Source: Parasponia andersonii (taxonomy: Eukaryota > Streptophyta > Magnoliopsida > Rosales > Cannabaceae). Taken from it: a stretch of 64,000 nt of DNA. The notes under the pieces were generated by a model. The model had not been told where the DNA came from, did no database searches, and saw only the letters and a program-made list of their open reading frames with translations. Each line of letters opens with the position of its first letter. Within the stretch, counting starts at the first letter, position 1. The DNA lies in the NCBI GenBank assembly GCA_002914805.1, contig JXTB01000253.1, forward strand, positions 138,609 through 202,608. Reading direction: 5' to 3'. Shown here piece after piece: positions 12,390 through 25,015 of the stretch. Both the position numbers and the translations under genes were made by a program.

Positions 12390-12862
12390 CTAGAGTGCAC
12401 CACAAGCAACAAGAACCACCAAAGATTATGGCAAAGACAAAGGATAAGGAACCGCAAAAGGTCTAGAGAAAGTCTAATCACCAAAACCACTCATTTCTTT
12501 CATAATAATTATAAACCAAAGTTCTCAGCTCAAAATTTCTTCAAAAAATTTAGATTAAAGATCCAAATACCTCACAAGCATTTCATTGAATACATGGTAT
12601 GTATTCACCTATTACAGTCAGATCAATGCATTCAAGAGGTCCAAAAGTTCCCAAAAACACAAATCACCACTAGAGCACACAAAAGCTCGATACTCCCCTT
12701 AATGCGAACCATTTGATTGTGTGATTGGAAGGATAGAATTTAATAGATGCTATGTTATAAATGTGGAGCAGCAAATAGTAGAAAAAATGACCAAGGGAAG
12801 CTAGAACAAACCTTAAGCAAAGAAAAATGGGACAATCTATGAGCCACTGCGATTATCTGTCC

Positions 12863-13418
12863 TCGAGGTCGATTCTGTTATTGTCTAAGTTGTGTTCGAC
12901 AAAATGAAATGGCTTTTGATTATTCTGCAGCTCCAACAATAAGCTCAGAACAAGAAAGGCCTTTTATTCTTCTCTAGCTACCCTAAAGCTCCAGCCATGG
13001 CGAAGACAATTCGGTCAATTAGAGAAGTTGACTTAATGAGTTAACTCAGTCTAGAGCGAGCGAGGAGTTGTAGTGAAGTTTCGACAAAACAACCACAATG
13101 AGTACTAATCAATACAATTCAGAATCCCCATTATTCATTTCTTTTATCTATTTTTAGAGGGCCCTTTTCCTTTTTCTTTTTTACTTTTATTTTATTTTAT
13201 AGCTTCCTTTTCTTTTATTCTTTTAAGTAATCAATTTTTTCTAATATTTGTAATAATTTTTAGAAAAATTACCTCTCTAGCTGGGTAGTTAATTTGTTTT
13301 TTACCTACTAGGTTTGGTGTACGTGCAATGTTACTATGTAAGGAAAAGGAAAAAAAATTACTTGAAGGGAATGAGTTCAATAAGGATTCTTTCTATTGTC
13401 TATTTATGCAGAAATTAA
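12863..13418. other. Intergenic sequence right of the LINE
   Basis: A moderately GC-balanced stretch (about 12863-13120) passes into a T-rich region. No protein similarity was recognised. If the proposed LINE target duplication is wrong, part of this could be LINE 5' UTR. Confidence 0.35.
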
Positions 13419-13540
13419 TTTTGACCTTTAGATTTCAATCTAATGGTTATAATTAACTGTGTTGGAACAAATTCTAATGTGAATTAAAAATACTAGTATT
13501 TACACTTATAACCATTAGATTGAAATCTAATAGTCAAAAT
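13419..13540. mobile_element. MITE, 122 bp, 34-bp terminal inverted repeats
   Basis: The left arm at 13419-13452 (TTTTGACCTTTAGATTTC...) and the right arm at 13506-13540 (...GAAATCTAATAGTCAAAAT) are reverse complements with about two mismatches. The roughly 50-bp centre is AT-rich and noncoding. Size and structure are those of a miniature inverted-repeat transposable element. I did not find a convincing target-site duplication, so the superfamily is unassigned. Confidence 0.75.
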
Positions 13541-13837
13541 CAGACTCTTTATCTATAGAGAATAAAAAAAATATTAGCTCTCAATTTTGAATAGTAAACT
13601 TTTATATATAATACAAATTCTGAATAGATCATGAAAACAATTCTTTAAAAACAAGACACAATTTATTATTTCTTTTTAGTTGAATAGCAAGTGATAATAC
13701 ATATTGTACATTGCAGAATGGTCCATTAATAAAACTATCATATGGGTGATATTTAAAAAGTAGAGTATTGTTAGGATCAACGACACTTTTATGTGTCAAT
13801 ATTTGACACTATTTTTACTTCGAAAATTTCACATTTT
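13541..13837. other. AT-rich intergenic sequence
   Basis: Sits between the MITE and the gypsy 3' LTR. Nothing recognised. Confidence 0.4.
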
Positions 13838-13842
13838 AATAA

Positions 13843-14292
13843 TGTTGATACCAAAAGTTGGTATAGCAATGGGGTTATTAATTTTTGAAGAAAACTAAAG
13901 ATTAAAAGTAGAATAGGAGAGAAAATGATGAACAGAGGGGTTTTAGAATGGCTCAGCCTTTCAAACAAAGTGCCTACGTCCACTATAGCCAGTGCTATTT
14001 TATCAGTATACTGGTTACAGAAAAGCTTTCAGTTATTTTTCTTTGCTCAGGAGCCTTGTATTTATAGGCCCGAGAAGATAGGTATCTGCTACAGATGAGA
14101 TATTTTCAAATATCAAAAAGATTACAGTGAATATGAATTTGAATTCGTATTTATGTCTCCTAAGATCTAGTAAAACTTTTATTTGAATAATCATATCTCT
14201 TAAATTCTAAATCCAATCCCTAATATCTTGGAAATATGAATTTTGGATGGGGGACATCTGGGGATCAAAATTTGTAAATTTGATGTATAACA
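13843..14292 (-). repeat. 3' LTR of Tat gypsy element (450 bp)
   Basis: Begins TGTTGATACC and ends GTATAACA on the plus strand. It aligns along its length with 29769-30219, including the shared block GTGCCTACGTCCACTATAGC. The inner edge (from 14293), read on the minus strand, gives CTGGGGAGCAAT, a modest polypurine-tract candidate. Confidence 0.9.
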
Positions 14293-15059
14293 ATTGCTCC
14301 CCAGTTCTTGGTGTCATTCTGTGCAGCAAGAATTTTTTCGCTTTCTCATTCTACTCGGGCTACCTCTTGTTGGAAGGTGAAGGAAGGTGTCAAACCACCA
14401 TTCCTTTATCCGCTTATATTTATTGTGAGCTAATAATGGTGGTTAAGTTCGGAGGTCAAATCATTCGCTGAGCTAATATTCTTTAGGAATTTCTTCTTCA
14501 TCGAATTTCTTCTGACATTGCTCGCATTATACTTAAGAAAATTATATTTCCCTTCGCATTGCGAGCAGCTTGGTTTTTACATATACTTGGGGAAAGTATT
14601 TATCCTTCATAGTATAAAATAAGCAGTTTGACTTAGCCACAATTTTGTTTTAAAATTGCTTCATTTTAAGGCTAAGACCTTCAATTTGAGGGCTTAATCT
14701 TGTTTTAGTACTTATCATGATTCGACTACCTAGAACATGGTAGTTTTTGAATCTCGAGTGTTTTGATCTATTTGAGCATCTGATCTTTCGAACAAGCATT
14801 TATTCGGACATGTGATCATACGAATACAAACTTATGAATGCTTCGAACACACGAACTAGTTTATACAATCTTTCATCGAACCATAGTACTAGAACATGAA
14901 GGTTTGTGTTTCACTACACATGCCCTTATAATTTTGAGATTATAAGACAGCTAGAAACTAATTATTGAAGGAATTTTTGTTTAGATAAATCCAAAGAATA
15001 AACTTATCATTGTTCGAGTAGAATTGATACAATAAAAAGGAAAAATATATAAGACTTAT

Positions 15060-18036
15060 TGGTAATACTTTCAAAGGTGCTCAGCATTCCAAGCTCGGGG
15101 TAGATCGTGCCGATTCATTCGAGCAAGCTTGTAGGTTTTAGGAAAAATCTCTTGGGCAATCTTGTAAGGTCCTTACCAATTTGGGTCGTGGGCTCCAACT
15201 CCTCATTCTTAGGTGTGTTAGACATTACCCTTCATAGGACTAGGTCACCTTTTTTGAACCGTTTCTCTTGGACTCGTGAGTTGTAATACCAAGCTACCCT
15301 ATGCTAATATGATGTGACCTTTATTTATGCCTGTTCATATTTTTCCTCCAGGTGGTCTAGATTTCCTTGTAGAAGCTCGTGTTTTGTTTATTGGTTGTAA
15401 GCTTCTACTCTTTGAGTTTCTATTTCAAAGTCAATTGGTATCATTGCTTCTGCTTCATATGCCATCGAGAATGAAGTCTCATTTGTCATAGTTCGAGTAG
15501 TTGTTCTGTAAGACCAAAGTACTTTATGGAGTTCGTTGACCTAAGCCCCTTTAAGTTCTTTGAGCTTAGTCTTTAGATTCTGCTTAAGTATGTTGTTGAT
15601 TTCTTTGACCTGAGCACTGCTTTGAGGATGAACAACAGCAACAAAGCTCTTTCTGATACATACTGTTCACAAAATTTTTTCATTTCATTGCTCTCGAACT
15701 ATGTGCCATTGTCTGACATGATTTCTTTAGAACTCTAAACCTATACATAATGGATTTTGCGATGAATCCAATGATCTTACTTGAGGTGATGGACAACAAA
15801 GGTTCAACTTCTACCTATTTAGTGAAGTAATCAACAATGACCACTGCATACTTAGCTCCTCCTCGACCAGTTGGAAGTGGACCAATCAAGTTAATTTCTC
15901 ATACTACAAAAGGCCATGGAGAATTCATTGTGGTGACCTTAGTTGGTGGTACTATCTTAAAATGGGGAAAATGCTGACATTTTTTATGTCATTGAGTAGG
16001 ATATATCAAGCAGCTCGATACTTCATCTTTTGGGCTTCTTTTCCAATTGGTAGCTCGCCATCCTTTAAGTATGAATAGATAGGATCTATCCACAACAGCT
16101 TATTTTCAACCAGTACAAGCACATATTTTTCTTCTTCAATACTTGGGATCTCCAGGAATTCTATAGGGATTATATCGAGTAGGTCTACATCCTTTGTTGA
16201 AACGAGCTTCAACAAGGCATTAGCATTAGTGTTTTGTGCTCACAGAATCTAGTGAACATTGGCTTTTGCTAATTGTGCAAGGAGCTCCCAAGATTTTGCT
16301 AAGCAGGATACCATCTTGGTACCGCAGCTTGGTACTCCTCATTTATTTGTCCGATGATTAGCTGTGAATCACTATAGATTGTAATGAAATCAACCTTCAT
16401 TTCTCTCAATAACCTAAGACCAGCAAGCAATGCTTCGTATACGGCCTCGTTGTTCGAAACCTTGAACCTAAAGCGAAGAGCACAGTGAATCTTATGCAAA
16501 TCTAGGTTGATTAATATCAACCCTGCTCTCGATCCTTGCTCGTTCGATGAACTATCTACGAACAACTTCCACATAGCTATGTTCTTAGCTTGTTCTAGTG
16601 TAGCTTCCTCTGGGCAATATGTAAATCCAGCTACGAAATCAGTAACAGCTTGTCCTTTGATGGTAGTTATGGGAACAAATTTTATCTTGAACTGGCTAAG
16701 TTTGATCGTACATTTGAGGAAACAACTTGATGCCTCATACTTTTGGAGGACTTGATTCAGAGGGAAGTTGGTTAGTATGTAGATAGGATGAGCATGAAAG
16801 TACAACCTTAGATTTCTCGAACCCATAACCAAGGCATAAATGAGCTTCTCTATCTCTGGGTAATGTAGTTCGACTTCAAGCAATCTCTTGCTTGTGTAGT
16901 AGATGGGATATTGCACCCTACCTTCTTCTCGCATTAATGCCGAACTGGTTGCATATTCCGAAACAACGAGGTACGTAAAGAGCACCTTATTATCCATAGG
17001 TTCAGAGAGCAAATGAGGTTTACTAAGATGAAGCTTTAGTTTCTGGAAGGCCTGCTCGCTCCTTTCGGTCTATTTGAACTTTTTGGCTCCTCATAGTGCA
17101 TCAAAGAAAGGAAAACACTCATCGTTGGCTCATGAAATGAATATACAAAGAGCTGTCATTCTCTCAATGAAGCTTTGTACTTCTTTGGGCTTACATGGGG
17201 ACTCTATGTCGAGCAGTGCCTGGATTTTTTCAGGGTTGGCCTCAATTCCTCGCTCGTTCACCATAAATCCCAAAATTTTTTCTGAGATGACTCTGAAGAT
17301 GCACTTAGAGGATTAAGCTTCATGCGCTAATGCCTCAGGATTTTGAACATCTCATCGAAGTGTCTGATATGATTGACAATTTGCTTCGATTTAACGAGCA
17401 TGTCATCTATGTAAATCTTTATTGATATTCCAATCTGATCAACGAACATTTTGTTTACCAGCCACTGGTAGGTCGCTAGGCTAACAGGCACGAACTTGTA
17501 ACAGTAAATTCCTTGATCCATTATGAACGACGTATATTCCTCGTTTGGCCTATAAATCGGGATCTGGTTATAGCCTAAGTAGGAGTCCATGAAGCTTAAC
17601 AGCTCCTGACCAGAAGTCACATTAATGAGCTAATCGATTCGAGAGGAAAGCTATCTTTTGAACAAACTTTGTTCAGATTAGTGAAATCGATGCTTGTTCT
17701 ATACTTCCCCGTGGGTTTCTTGATGAGGATTGGATTCAACAACCAAATTGGGTAGAATGATTCTCGAATAAAGCCATTCTTCTCCAGTTTATCGACCTCT
17801 TCATTAAGGATGACATACTTCTTTCATTCAAGAGCTCTCCTTTTTGCAGATTGGCTTGAAGTCTGTGTCAATGTTAAGCTTGTGACTAATGAGATTTGGG
17901 TCAGTCCTTGATACATCTGCATGGTTCCAGGTGAAGACATCCAGATTATCTTTGAGGAATATTTCAAGCTTTTTGCACAGCTCGTCGTAGAGATTCTTAC
18001 CGATTTTCAGTGTTTTGGACTTGTCACATTTGTGCT
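15060..18036 (-). pseudogene. Tat gypsy pol, C-terminal part: RT, RNase H, aRNase H, integrase (decayed)
   Basis: The frame next to the copia insertion (18036 leftward) reads KSKTLKIGKNLYDELCKKLE, the usual lead-in to gypsy RT. The RT core at 17620-17327 has SGQELLSFMDSYLGYNQIP and the catalytic YIDDMLVKSK, but lacks about five residues where the family has the PFGLKNA region. The frame at 17012-16299 (237 codons) holds the RT-linked RNase H and then a second RNase H with LFVDSSSNEQGS, SNNEAVYEALLAG and YSDSQLI, i.e. the D-E-D residues in place. The linker continues at 16215-16006. The integrase core (about 15885-15700) shows GPLPTGRGGAKYAVVIVDYF and is broken by TAG at 15815-15817 where Trp is expected. 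Its C-terminal part is visible near 15480-15060. Several frames are needed to read it, so it is a pseudogene. Confidence 0.9.
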
Positions 18037-19850
18037 AATAAATTTGACCTAACACTTAGGAAAAATCATACATGCATACATATATGAAAAACAAATGATC
18101 ACATCATGAACGTAGCGAAAAAACTAGTGGATTTAGATTTTAAAATATTTACATGAAAATAGTTTTCATAACTATAGAACATGCATATATCATATACAAG
18201 ATTATATATAACATAAATAAAATCAAGATGTATAAACCCTAGAGATAAGTTTAGAGTTTACCTCTTGTAACGTGCTCCTCCTCGATTTCCTTATTGATGG
18301 TGATCAAATCTCCAACTCGAATCTTTTTGTCTATGCTCTTGCTCTTGATTGATGAGGTGAATGGGCACCAAGTTGAATCCTTTGTTGGAGAACGATCAAC
18401 AACACATTCTTGATCTTTTGAAATATTGGGACGTGAGATGAGACTGTGAGAATGCAGAAAAATTTTTCTCTCTCACTCTTACTAAGCTATGCATGTAACT
18501 CTCTCTTTCCCTCTCTCTCTCTCTCTCTCTGCCTTATGCATGTGGCACTAGTGTTATGACTGTGCAGTTTTTTCTCACATATATCTTAAATATATAGGGC
18601 CTAAAACTACTAACCCTAGTCCAACTAGGAGGGGGGTTGCTCTCTAATTTGAGCTTTGGGTGCATTTTTATAAATATGTCCAATTCATGTAACTTATTTA
18701 TAAAATTACCAACTTTTGTGTAGAATCATTATTTTACACTATTTCATGAAACTAATTTTATAAATACCACCAACCAATTAATGAGCTTTGTTGAGTTAGA
18801 CAAAGGACCTAATGGATCCAAATAATCTAATCTCGAATAGTATAATAAATACATAATAACTCTTATTATGGTATTTATATAAATACTATTAGTAAATGAG
18901 ACACTCTACTAAAGGCCCAATACTGCACTCTTAAATTAAATGTCATGCCTTTTATAGAGATTTAATCAACTAGCCTTGATTAACTGATCTATCTAGCATA
19001 TTCTATACCACATATAGAATCCCTATACATTGTCGTAGTTGGATAGTTGAAATTACCGTAATACTCCTCCAATACATATTTTCCTTTAAGTTACCATCTT
19101 TCTATCAAAGAATACTATTCTTGATAATTTTGTTCTCAATGGTAATTTAGACAAAATTATCAACCAATTCACAAAGTGAATACTAAGATCTTAGATTTAA
19201 TTATTCTATGAATCTTGAAAGATCTTAAAGTGATATTAATGTATAGTGTCGTTAACTATTTTGTGTTCCTGTCAATTCATAAATCATAACCTCTAATATG
19301 CCAGAGTTTGTCTCAAATTTCATAGAGACTAGTCCTTTAACAAATTAAAATGCTACAACCCATAAAAGCAAGTCCAGTCAAACATCAAGAATTAAGATCT
19401 ACATGCTAAGAGCTAGTTTGTAGTAATATAAACATTGAGTTATAGCACTCCAATTCTTTATATTATCTGGTCTTATCTAATATGCATAACTTATTTATGT
19501 TGTACTAGTGTTTCTATCAGAAGTCAAACACTTCAATGATTTGAGACACATCATTCTCGTTGAGATAGACAAACACTACAATCTTTAATAAATAAAGTAT
19601 TCCATCTTTATTTACAAATTATGAATTAGTTAATTTAGACTTAGATAAAGAAACAAGTATCTCCATAATTAATACTTAATCGTGTTTGTTCCTTTATATA
19701 CAAATGAAGTCATGGAATCTTTTTCAGATAAATAAACTATTCAACTGAGACATTTTAATCTAGCAAATATTATAACTTCATATAAGAGAAAGTTGTTTAC
19801 ACTAAAAGGATAAAATTGAAAATCTACTTTTTAGTGCAAATATCCTAATA
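18037..19850 (-). repeat. 3' LTR of nested copia element (about 1.81 kb)
   Basis: Collinear with 25320-27118 throughout, including the (CT)n tract (about 18511-18530) and the TGTGCAG / CATATATCTTAAATATATRGGGC block. The outer edge is decayed (AATAAATTTGACC where the other copy has TGTAAATTTGACC), as is the inner edge (CCTAATA for CCCAACA). Scattered substitutions separate the two LTRs, so the insertion is old. Confidence 0.9.
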
Positions 19851-19999
19851 ATCTCTCACTTGTCCAAAAAGTAATAACACAAATTAACATACTAAAAGCC
19901 CCAAAAAATTCAAAATGATTGAAATTAATAAAAGCAAAAATAAGTATTCAACTAACAACTTAAATGGCTAAGAAAAGAAATGAAGATCATGAGCTCTCT

Positions 20000-21350
20000 C
20001 TTCATCGTTTTTTTGACGGACTTCTCTTTCATCCTCTAGAAAGTCTCCACTTCTGCTGATGAAGGTAGTATTGGTAGATTATTTATAAAGAATATAGCCT
20101 TTCTCTTCCTGGGGGTAACCAAGCAGAAAATAATTTTCTGAATTCTTATCAACTTTGTCTCCTACTTTCTTGCACGTTTATACTTCGTAACCCTATACCT
20201 TTAGATGTTCTAAGTTCTCTATATAGCTTATCCATATCTGAAAAGGTATCGAACCAACTTTATCTAATGGAGTGAAGTTAAGGATGTATAAAGCCATCAT
20301 CCAAGCATAATTCAAATACGTTTCGACAGTAGCAACTCCTTATACATCTGCTCTATCGTATGCTTGAGTCTGATATTGTGTCCCTCAGTAGTTCCTATAT
20401 GACTATACTCATAGATAGTCGCATATTCATAGGGAATAGCAAGATCAACTAGTGTCGGTCTCAATAAGTCACGTAGAGAATCCATATCTCTGTGTTCATC
20501 TTCAATCTTGAACTTCTTGACCTTGGTGTCGTGTTGCATCCACACTTTTTTGTTGAACTCATGGAAAGTATCTAAGAGTTCATCTTATTTCTTCAAAAGA
20601 TATACTTGATTGAAGTCTGATATTCATCAACAAAAGTGACAAACAATACATGCTTATTGTAGGAAACTATCTCCATTGGTTCATAGATATACACATATAT
20701 GCACTCCAAACACGTCTCAACTTTCTCATAATGGGTAGCAAGATAACGCTTGTACTTCACAGGCTTCTTATAATCTTCGTAGTCTATATCATTGCTAATA
20801 TCTATTTTATATAAGTGACTTAGATTCATACCGTCTGCAAATTTTTGAAGATGGCATGTGTCTGAGTTGCTTGTGCCAATCGATGGTGTTGCGCTCCTTT
20901 ATAATGTCTTTTACCATCTCTTGGAGTTTACTAATGCTCATCATTGAAGATGATGTACTTTATAGCTTTGGGATAAGGACATAAAGTCCTTCTGTATTTC
21001 TCTCTTCTGTATTTCTCTCACACAATACAATAGAATGTTGTAGAGGATGTGCACTTTCTTGTCAAATATGAAGCAGTAGTATTCTTTATACATCTTCGAT
21101 ACCGAGAGAGCATTCACACTAAACTCTAGTGTGTAATAGTAATATTTTACAATCATAGAGCTATTATTGATCTTTAAGTAAGTTTCACCATGCCTTTAAT
21201 TTGAACTCTTCGATTGTTTATAACTTCCATATAACGACTAGCATCATTTAACTGATTGGTTCAATGAACCATTTCCTATCGTTGCAGATATTGAGACTAG
21301 ATCCTGAGTCCACCAGTCAGAGATCTCGTATATCCTCAACTGAGAAAGAT
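20000..21350 (-). pseudogene. Copia protease and integrase remnants
   Basis: Reading leftward on the minus strand: at about 21330-21280 a copia protease core, VDSGSSLNICNDRKWF, with its catalytic DSG intact. Then at 21156-20941 comes the stretch before integrase (NALSVSKMYKEYYCFIFD, matching the family's NLISVSKL..EGY..F). Near 20900 is WHKQLRHM, the start of the integrase HHCC finger, then ECIY. At 20829-20593 is the core lead-in EIVSYNKHVLFVTFVDEY. At about 20150-20030 is the integrase C-terminus FLLGYPQEEKGYILYK followed by TFISRSGDFLEDE. Stops and frameshifts occur throughout. The second catalytic Asp region (TKVKKFKIEDEH for the usual IK.LR.DNG) is not conserved. No RT or RNase H follows. 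Confidence 0.75.
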
Positions 21351-21499
21351 TTTCTTGGCCTTCCAGATGATCTAACTACTGGAGAAAATCCTAACCTCCT
21401 TTTAGTAGAGGCATCCTCAGGTTGATTATCGTTCAATCTCATTGAACACTGTGATGTCTTCAAATTCTATTTTATGTATCATATTCCCTTGTCTCTTTC

Positions 21500-24400
21500 C
21501 TCTTTCTGAAAACCTTATCGATCTTATGAAAAAATATTTCCTCAAAAACTGCAGAATGATAAAATTCCCAATTATATAAAAGTTATAAAATAAATCCAAT
21601 TTATAATCGAATTTAACAAATTTAATTCACAATTAAATTAAGTAAGTTTAATTCTCAATTAAACATATAGGAAAAAATAATCGCATACAAACATCTTGGT
21701 TTCGATTGAATTTTACAGTAAAATAATAAACATCTTAACAAAAGTGTTAATTATCTTGAGTTAGATAATAAATACCTCAACAAAGATATTAATTATCAGA
21801 AATGAATTTTGACGAAATTATCAACTCTTGTCATTTGCCAATCAAAGTAACTGATTTAAAATGAGCAGATAATTTGTGCAAAATATTGTAGTATACATAG
21901 AGTAAAATAAGAAACATAAATATAATAACATATAATCAAATAAGAAGATTATGTGTTATGCTCTTATGGTCATTTGGAAACTAACGATAAATTATGAACA
22001 AGTATGCAAATTCTAATCCTCCTAGTACTCAACTAAGTTTGCTAGTTTATCTGAATATGAAGAGTTTAAAATACTTAACATTAAATCTATCAAGATAAAA
22101 TGCTTGTGAAGAATCCCTAAGACTGTCACAAATATTCAAGGTATTTTGACCTACTATAGATTACAAGTTACCTACGGGTAATCATGTGAATCTACAAGTC
22201 AAATGTGAACAATTCACTTTAGACAAAAAGACAAATATCTCATATTCCAGCTTGCTAATTACCCTACTTATCGGTCCATAGAATTACTAGCATAGCTATA
22301 AGAGGTTAATAGCATCCCATATTGAGTGTGTAACTATCATTTCAATTTACAAGCTTTCTTATACAATACAGTCTCATATGGGAGATCAGTACGTAAAGTC
22401 CACTCGCAAATTTATCTTAAGAGATTTAATATCAATAATACCCAGATGAAAACCTTCCTAAGAGAGCTCAGTAAGATTTTAAGGTGAGGCATATTTTTAG
22501 AACTATTGAACCAATGATGGAGACTATATATATCTCATACGCGGTCCCACTCAACCTTTTTAAAATTAGGGATTTCTGATTTTACCCAATTATCTAACTT
22601 ACTTAGTAACCACAAAATCAATTATGTATATCAAATTATACGACTTAGAGAGAATAAGCTAATTTAAGAAATTATGGTATACTATTCTAGACATGGTGCT
22701 ATGATCAAACAATTATTGTCTAAAGCCAAAGTGCTACCACTATATTATACATCTAATACATATAAAAGTAGACAATAAAAGCATACAAGACATAATAATC
22801 AAACAAAAAGGTCTGTGGATTGTAAATCATTCAAGCAAAATTTTTCCAGAAGAAAATTCAATTATTTGGTTAACAATCTTTCAAACAAAGATAAATAATT
22901 GAAAATGGTATTTAAACCAAGTCCTGTATAAAGCATTAATTTTGAAAAATCTAACTAAGAAACTTTAACCGCTAAATTAGGTAACCAATAATTTTAAAGA
23001 TTCTCAGTAGTAGAACTTATTCAAATTAAATTCCAAGTACATTTATAAAAAATAAGTAAACATTTATAAAAATAATTTGTATAAAAGTTTTACAAATAAT
23101 TATAAATGCAAGTAATGAATATAAACAACTTTATATACATTCATTAATTTTCTCAAAATTAATCATTTCAAAACTAAAGAATGATTTAAATAATTTTGGA
23201 TTAAAAATTTTATCAAAAATTTTAAATCCTCCCATTCAATATGCAAATCATATCAAATGTATTTTCTAAAAAAAATTATTATCTCATAATTATCAAAAAA
23301 CTTTAAAACACATAAAATATTACCATAATTATCTCATAACTATCAATATTTTATGTCATATATCAACGCACAAAATATTTTCTTTATCAAAATTTAAAAC
23401 ATTTTAATCTCATTAAAATCAAGCTCCAATTTCCTTACAAATCATGAAAACAAATAATTATCCTAATATTATTATTATCCTTTTAAGTAATACAATTAAT
23501 CTCATTAATAAATATTAATTATTAATTATTAATANTAAAGAACTTATCTAAATTTAATTATAATAGAAATCTAATCATTATTAAATTTCTATAATTAATT
23601 TAAATTATTTAATTATAAAGGATATAACTTTATAATTAATTAATTAATTAATCATATTAATTAATTAACTAATTAATCTTATTAATTAGTTGTTTAATTA
23701 ATCTCATTAATCAGTAGCGTTACTAATCAAATTAGCTATCTCTAACTATATTCTAATTACTATGATTAAAATTGTTAATAAATAAATAGTTATTACAATT
23801 AACTATTGAATATTAATCTAATTAAATTCAAATATTTTCTATCCTAATTAATCTCATTAATTACGAATTTGAATAATCTATGAAAAGTAATTATTTAAAT
23901 CTAATTTAATTATAAGATTTAGTTTTGAATTTAAATTCAAAACTATATGCTTAATTTAAATAAAATTTAAATTAAAGATAATTATTAAATTTAAATTATT
24001 AAAATTCAAACTATCATGATTTATGGATAATTATCTAATCATATTTAATCTCATTAAATATCAAATTCATTTGAATAGTTGCTATCTATTTAAATTCAAA
24101 ATTTAAAAAAAAAAATTGATAAAAAATCTTATCAAATTTCAAAAATGAGTAAATATCCTATTTAAATTAAAATTCACTATTAGATGTATTAGGATAATAT
24201 CTAATCTTATTAAATATCTAATTAATTTGAATAACCATTATCTATTTAAATTCAAAATTTAAATACTAGAGATAATATAGGAAATCTTATCTAATTTCAA
24301 AACTTAGTATATATCCTATTTGAATTCAAATTAATTACTGATAATATCCTAATTATCTAATAAATTTAAATTTGTATTATTCTTTTAAATTCAAAATTTT

Positions 24401-24654
24401 AAAGACAATATAGGAAATCTTATCTATTTCAAAAATAATAGAAATCCTATTCAAATTTAAATTACCTATTAGATAATATCCTATTTATTTAAGTAATTAA
24501 AATTTAATATTATCCTAAAGTAAATCAAATTTAAAATAGGATAATTTAAAAATAGATAACTATCCTAATCTCATTTTAATGGTTTCCTATTTCTAAAATT
24601 TGAATTCAAATTAAATAATTATTCAATTAATTGAAACTAATTACTTTGGAAATT
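21500..24654. other. Very AT-rich noncoding leader/gag region of nested copia
   Basis: About 3.2 kb with almost no open frames and no recognisable gag. It is dense in TTAATTAA and AATTTAAATT words. It lies between the 5' LTR/GC-rich island and the protease remnant, where gag would be expected, so gag is either lost or unrecognisable. An ambiguous base (n) occurs at 23535. Confidence 0.6.
24040..24500. repeat. Degenerate tandem repeat, unit about 140-155 bp
   Basis: The landmark TTTAAATTCAAAATTT recurs near 24089, 24245 and 24384. Each is followed by a GATAATATAGGAAATCTTATC-like segment and a TATCCTATTYRAATT segment. Three partial units are visible, inside the copia leader. Confidence 0.55.
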
Positions 24655-25015
24655 ACTAGTGGTGGAGAAATACTACCACCGTCAGCCTACGGGCAGTCAC
24701 TGCCTGAGGAAGGCAGGGAGAAGTGGAGCTACAAGCAGTAATGAGACGGTACCACCTAGCTATGGCACACAGCAAGGCCATGCGCGCCAGGCGTGCTAGC
24801 CACACAGGCGGGCCGCGTGCATGGCACCAACTGCCGTGCGCAGGCCACCCACAGGTACAACACGCCCGCGCGTTGGCGCAGTAGGGCTATGTCATAGGCG
24901 CACACTGGACACAGTGACTGCGTGCTAGTGCAATAGCCATGCATGCAGGTAGTGCACAGGTGCGCACTGGCCATACTTGTGTGCCACGCACGGGTGTCGA
25001 CACGCAAGCAGCCAA
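24655..25015. other. GC-rich island in copia 5' leader
   Basis: A sharp change of composition: about 360 bp rich in GCGC, GTGCGCA, CATGCATG and GGCGGGCC words, between flanks that are about 80% AT. It starts about 300 bp inside the 5' LTR and primer-binding site of the nested copia. The minus strand is open from 25007 to 24756 (83 codons, rich in Cys, Ala, His and Arg), but composition alone would leave few stops and no family is recognised. It could be a structured leader, a degenerate GC-rich minisatellite or captured foreign sequence. Confidence 0.6.

Larger units (their letters stand above)
6499..12852 (-). mobile_element. LINE (plant L1-type non-LTR retrotransposon), nearly full length
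   Basis: Coding order on the minus strand is ORF1 (about 12.4-10.73 kb), then ORF2 with endonuclease, reverse transcriptase, zinc-binding segment and RNase H (10.75-6.63 kb). The 3' end lies at the T-run 6501-6510, the poly-A tail read on the other strand. TTATCTGTCC occurs just outside that tail (6489-6498) and again at 12853-12862, a plausible target-site duplication that would set the 5' end near 12852 and the length near 6.35 kb, normal for this class. Both ORFs are broken by stops and frameshifts, so it is a dead copy. Confidence 0.9.

Noticed and set aside
12354-12716. Plus-strand open frame of 120 codons rich in Lys, Thr and Asn
   Set aside because: It is antisense to the start of the LINE ORF1 and its leader. 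No family resemblance.
24756-25007. 83-codon Cys/His-rich frame in the GC-rich island
   Set aside because: High GC lowers stop-codon frequency and the residue pattern follows the repeated DNA words. Kept only as a composition anomaly.
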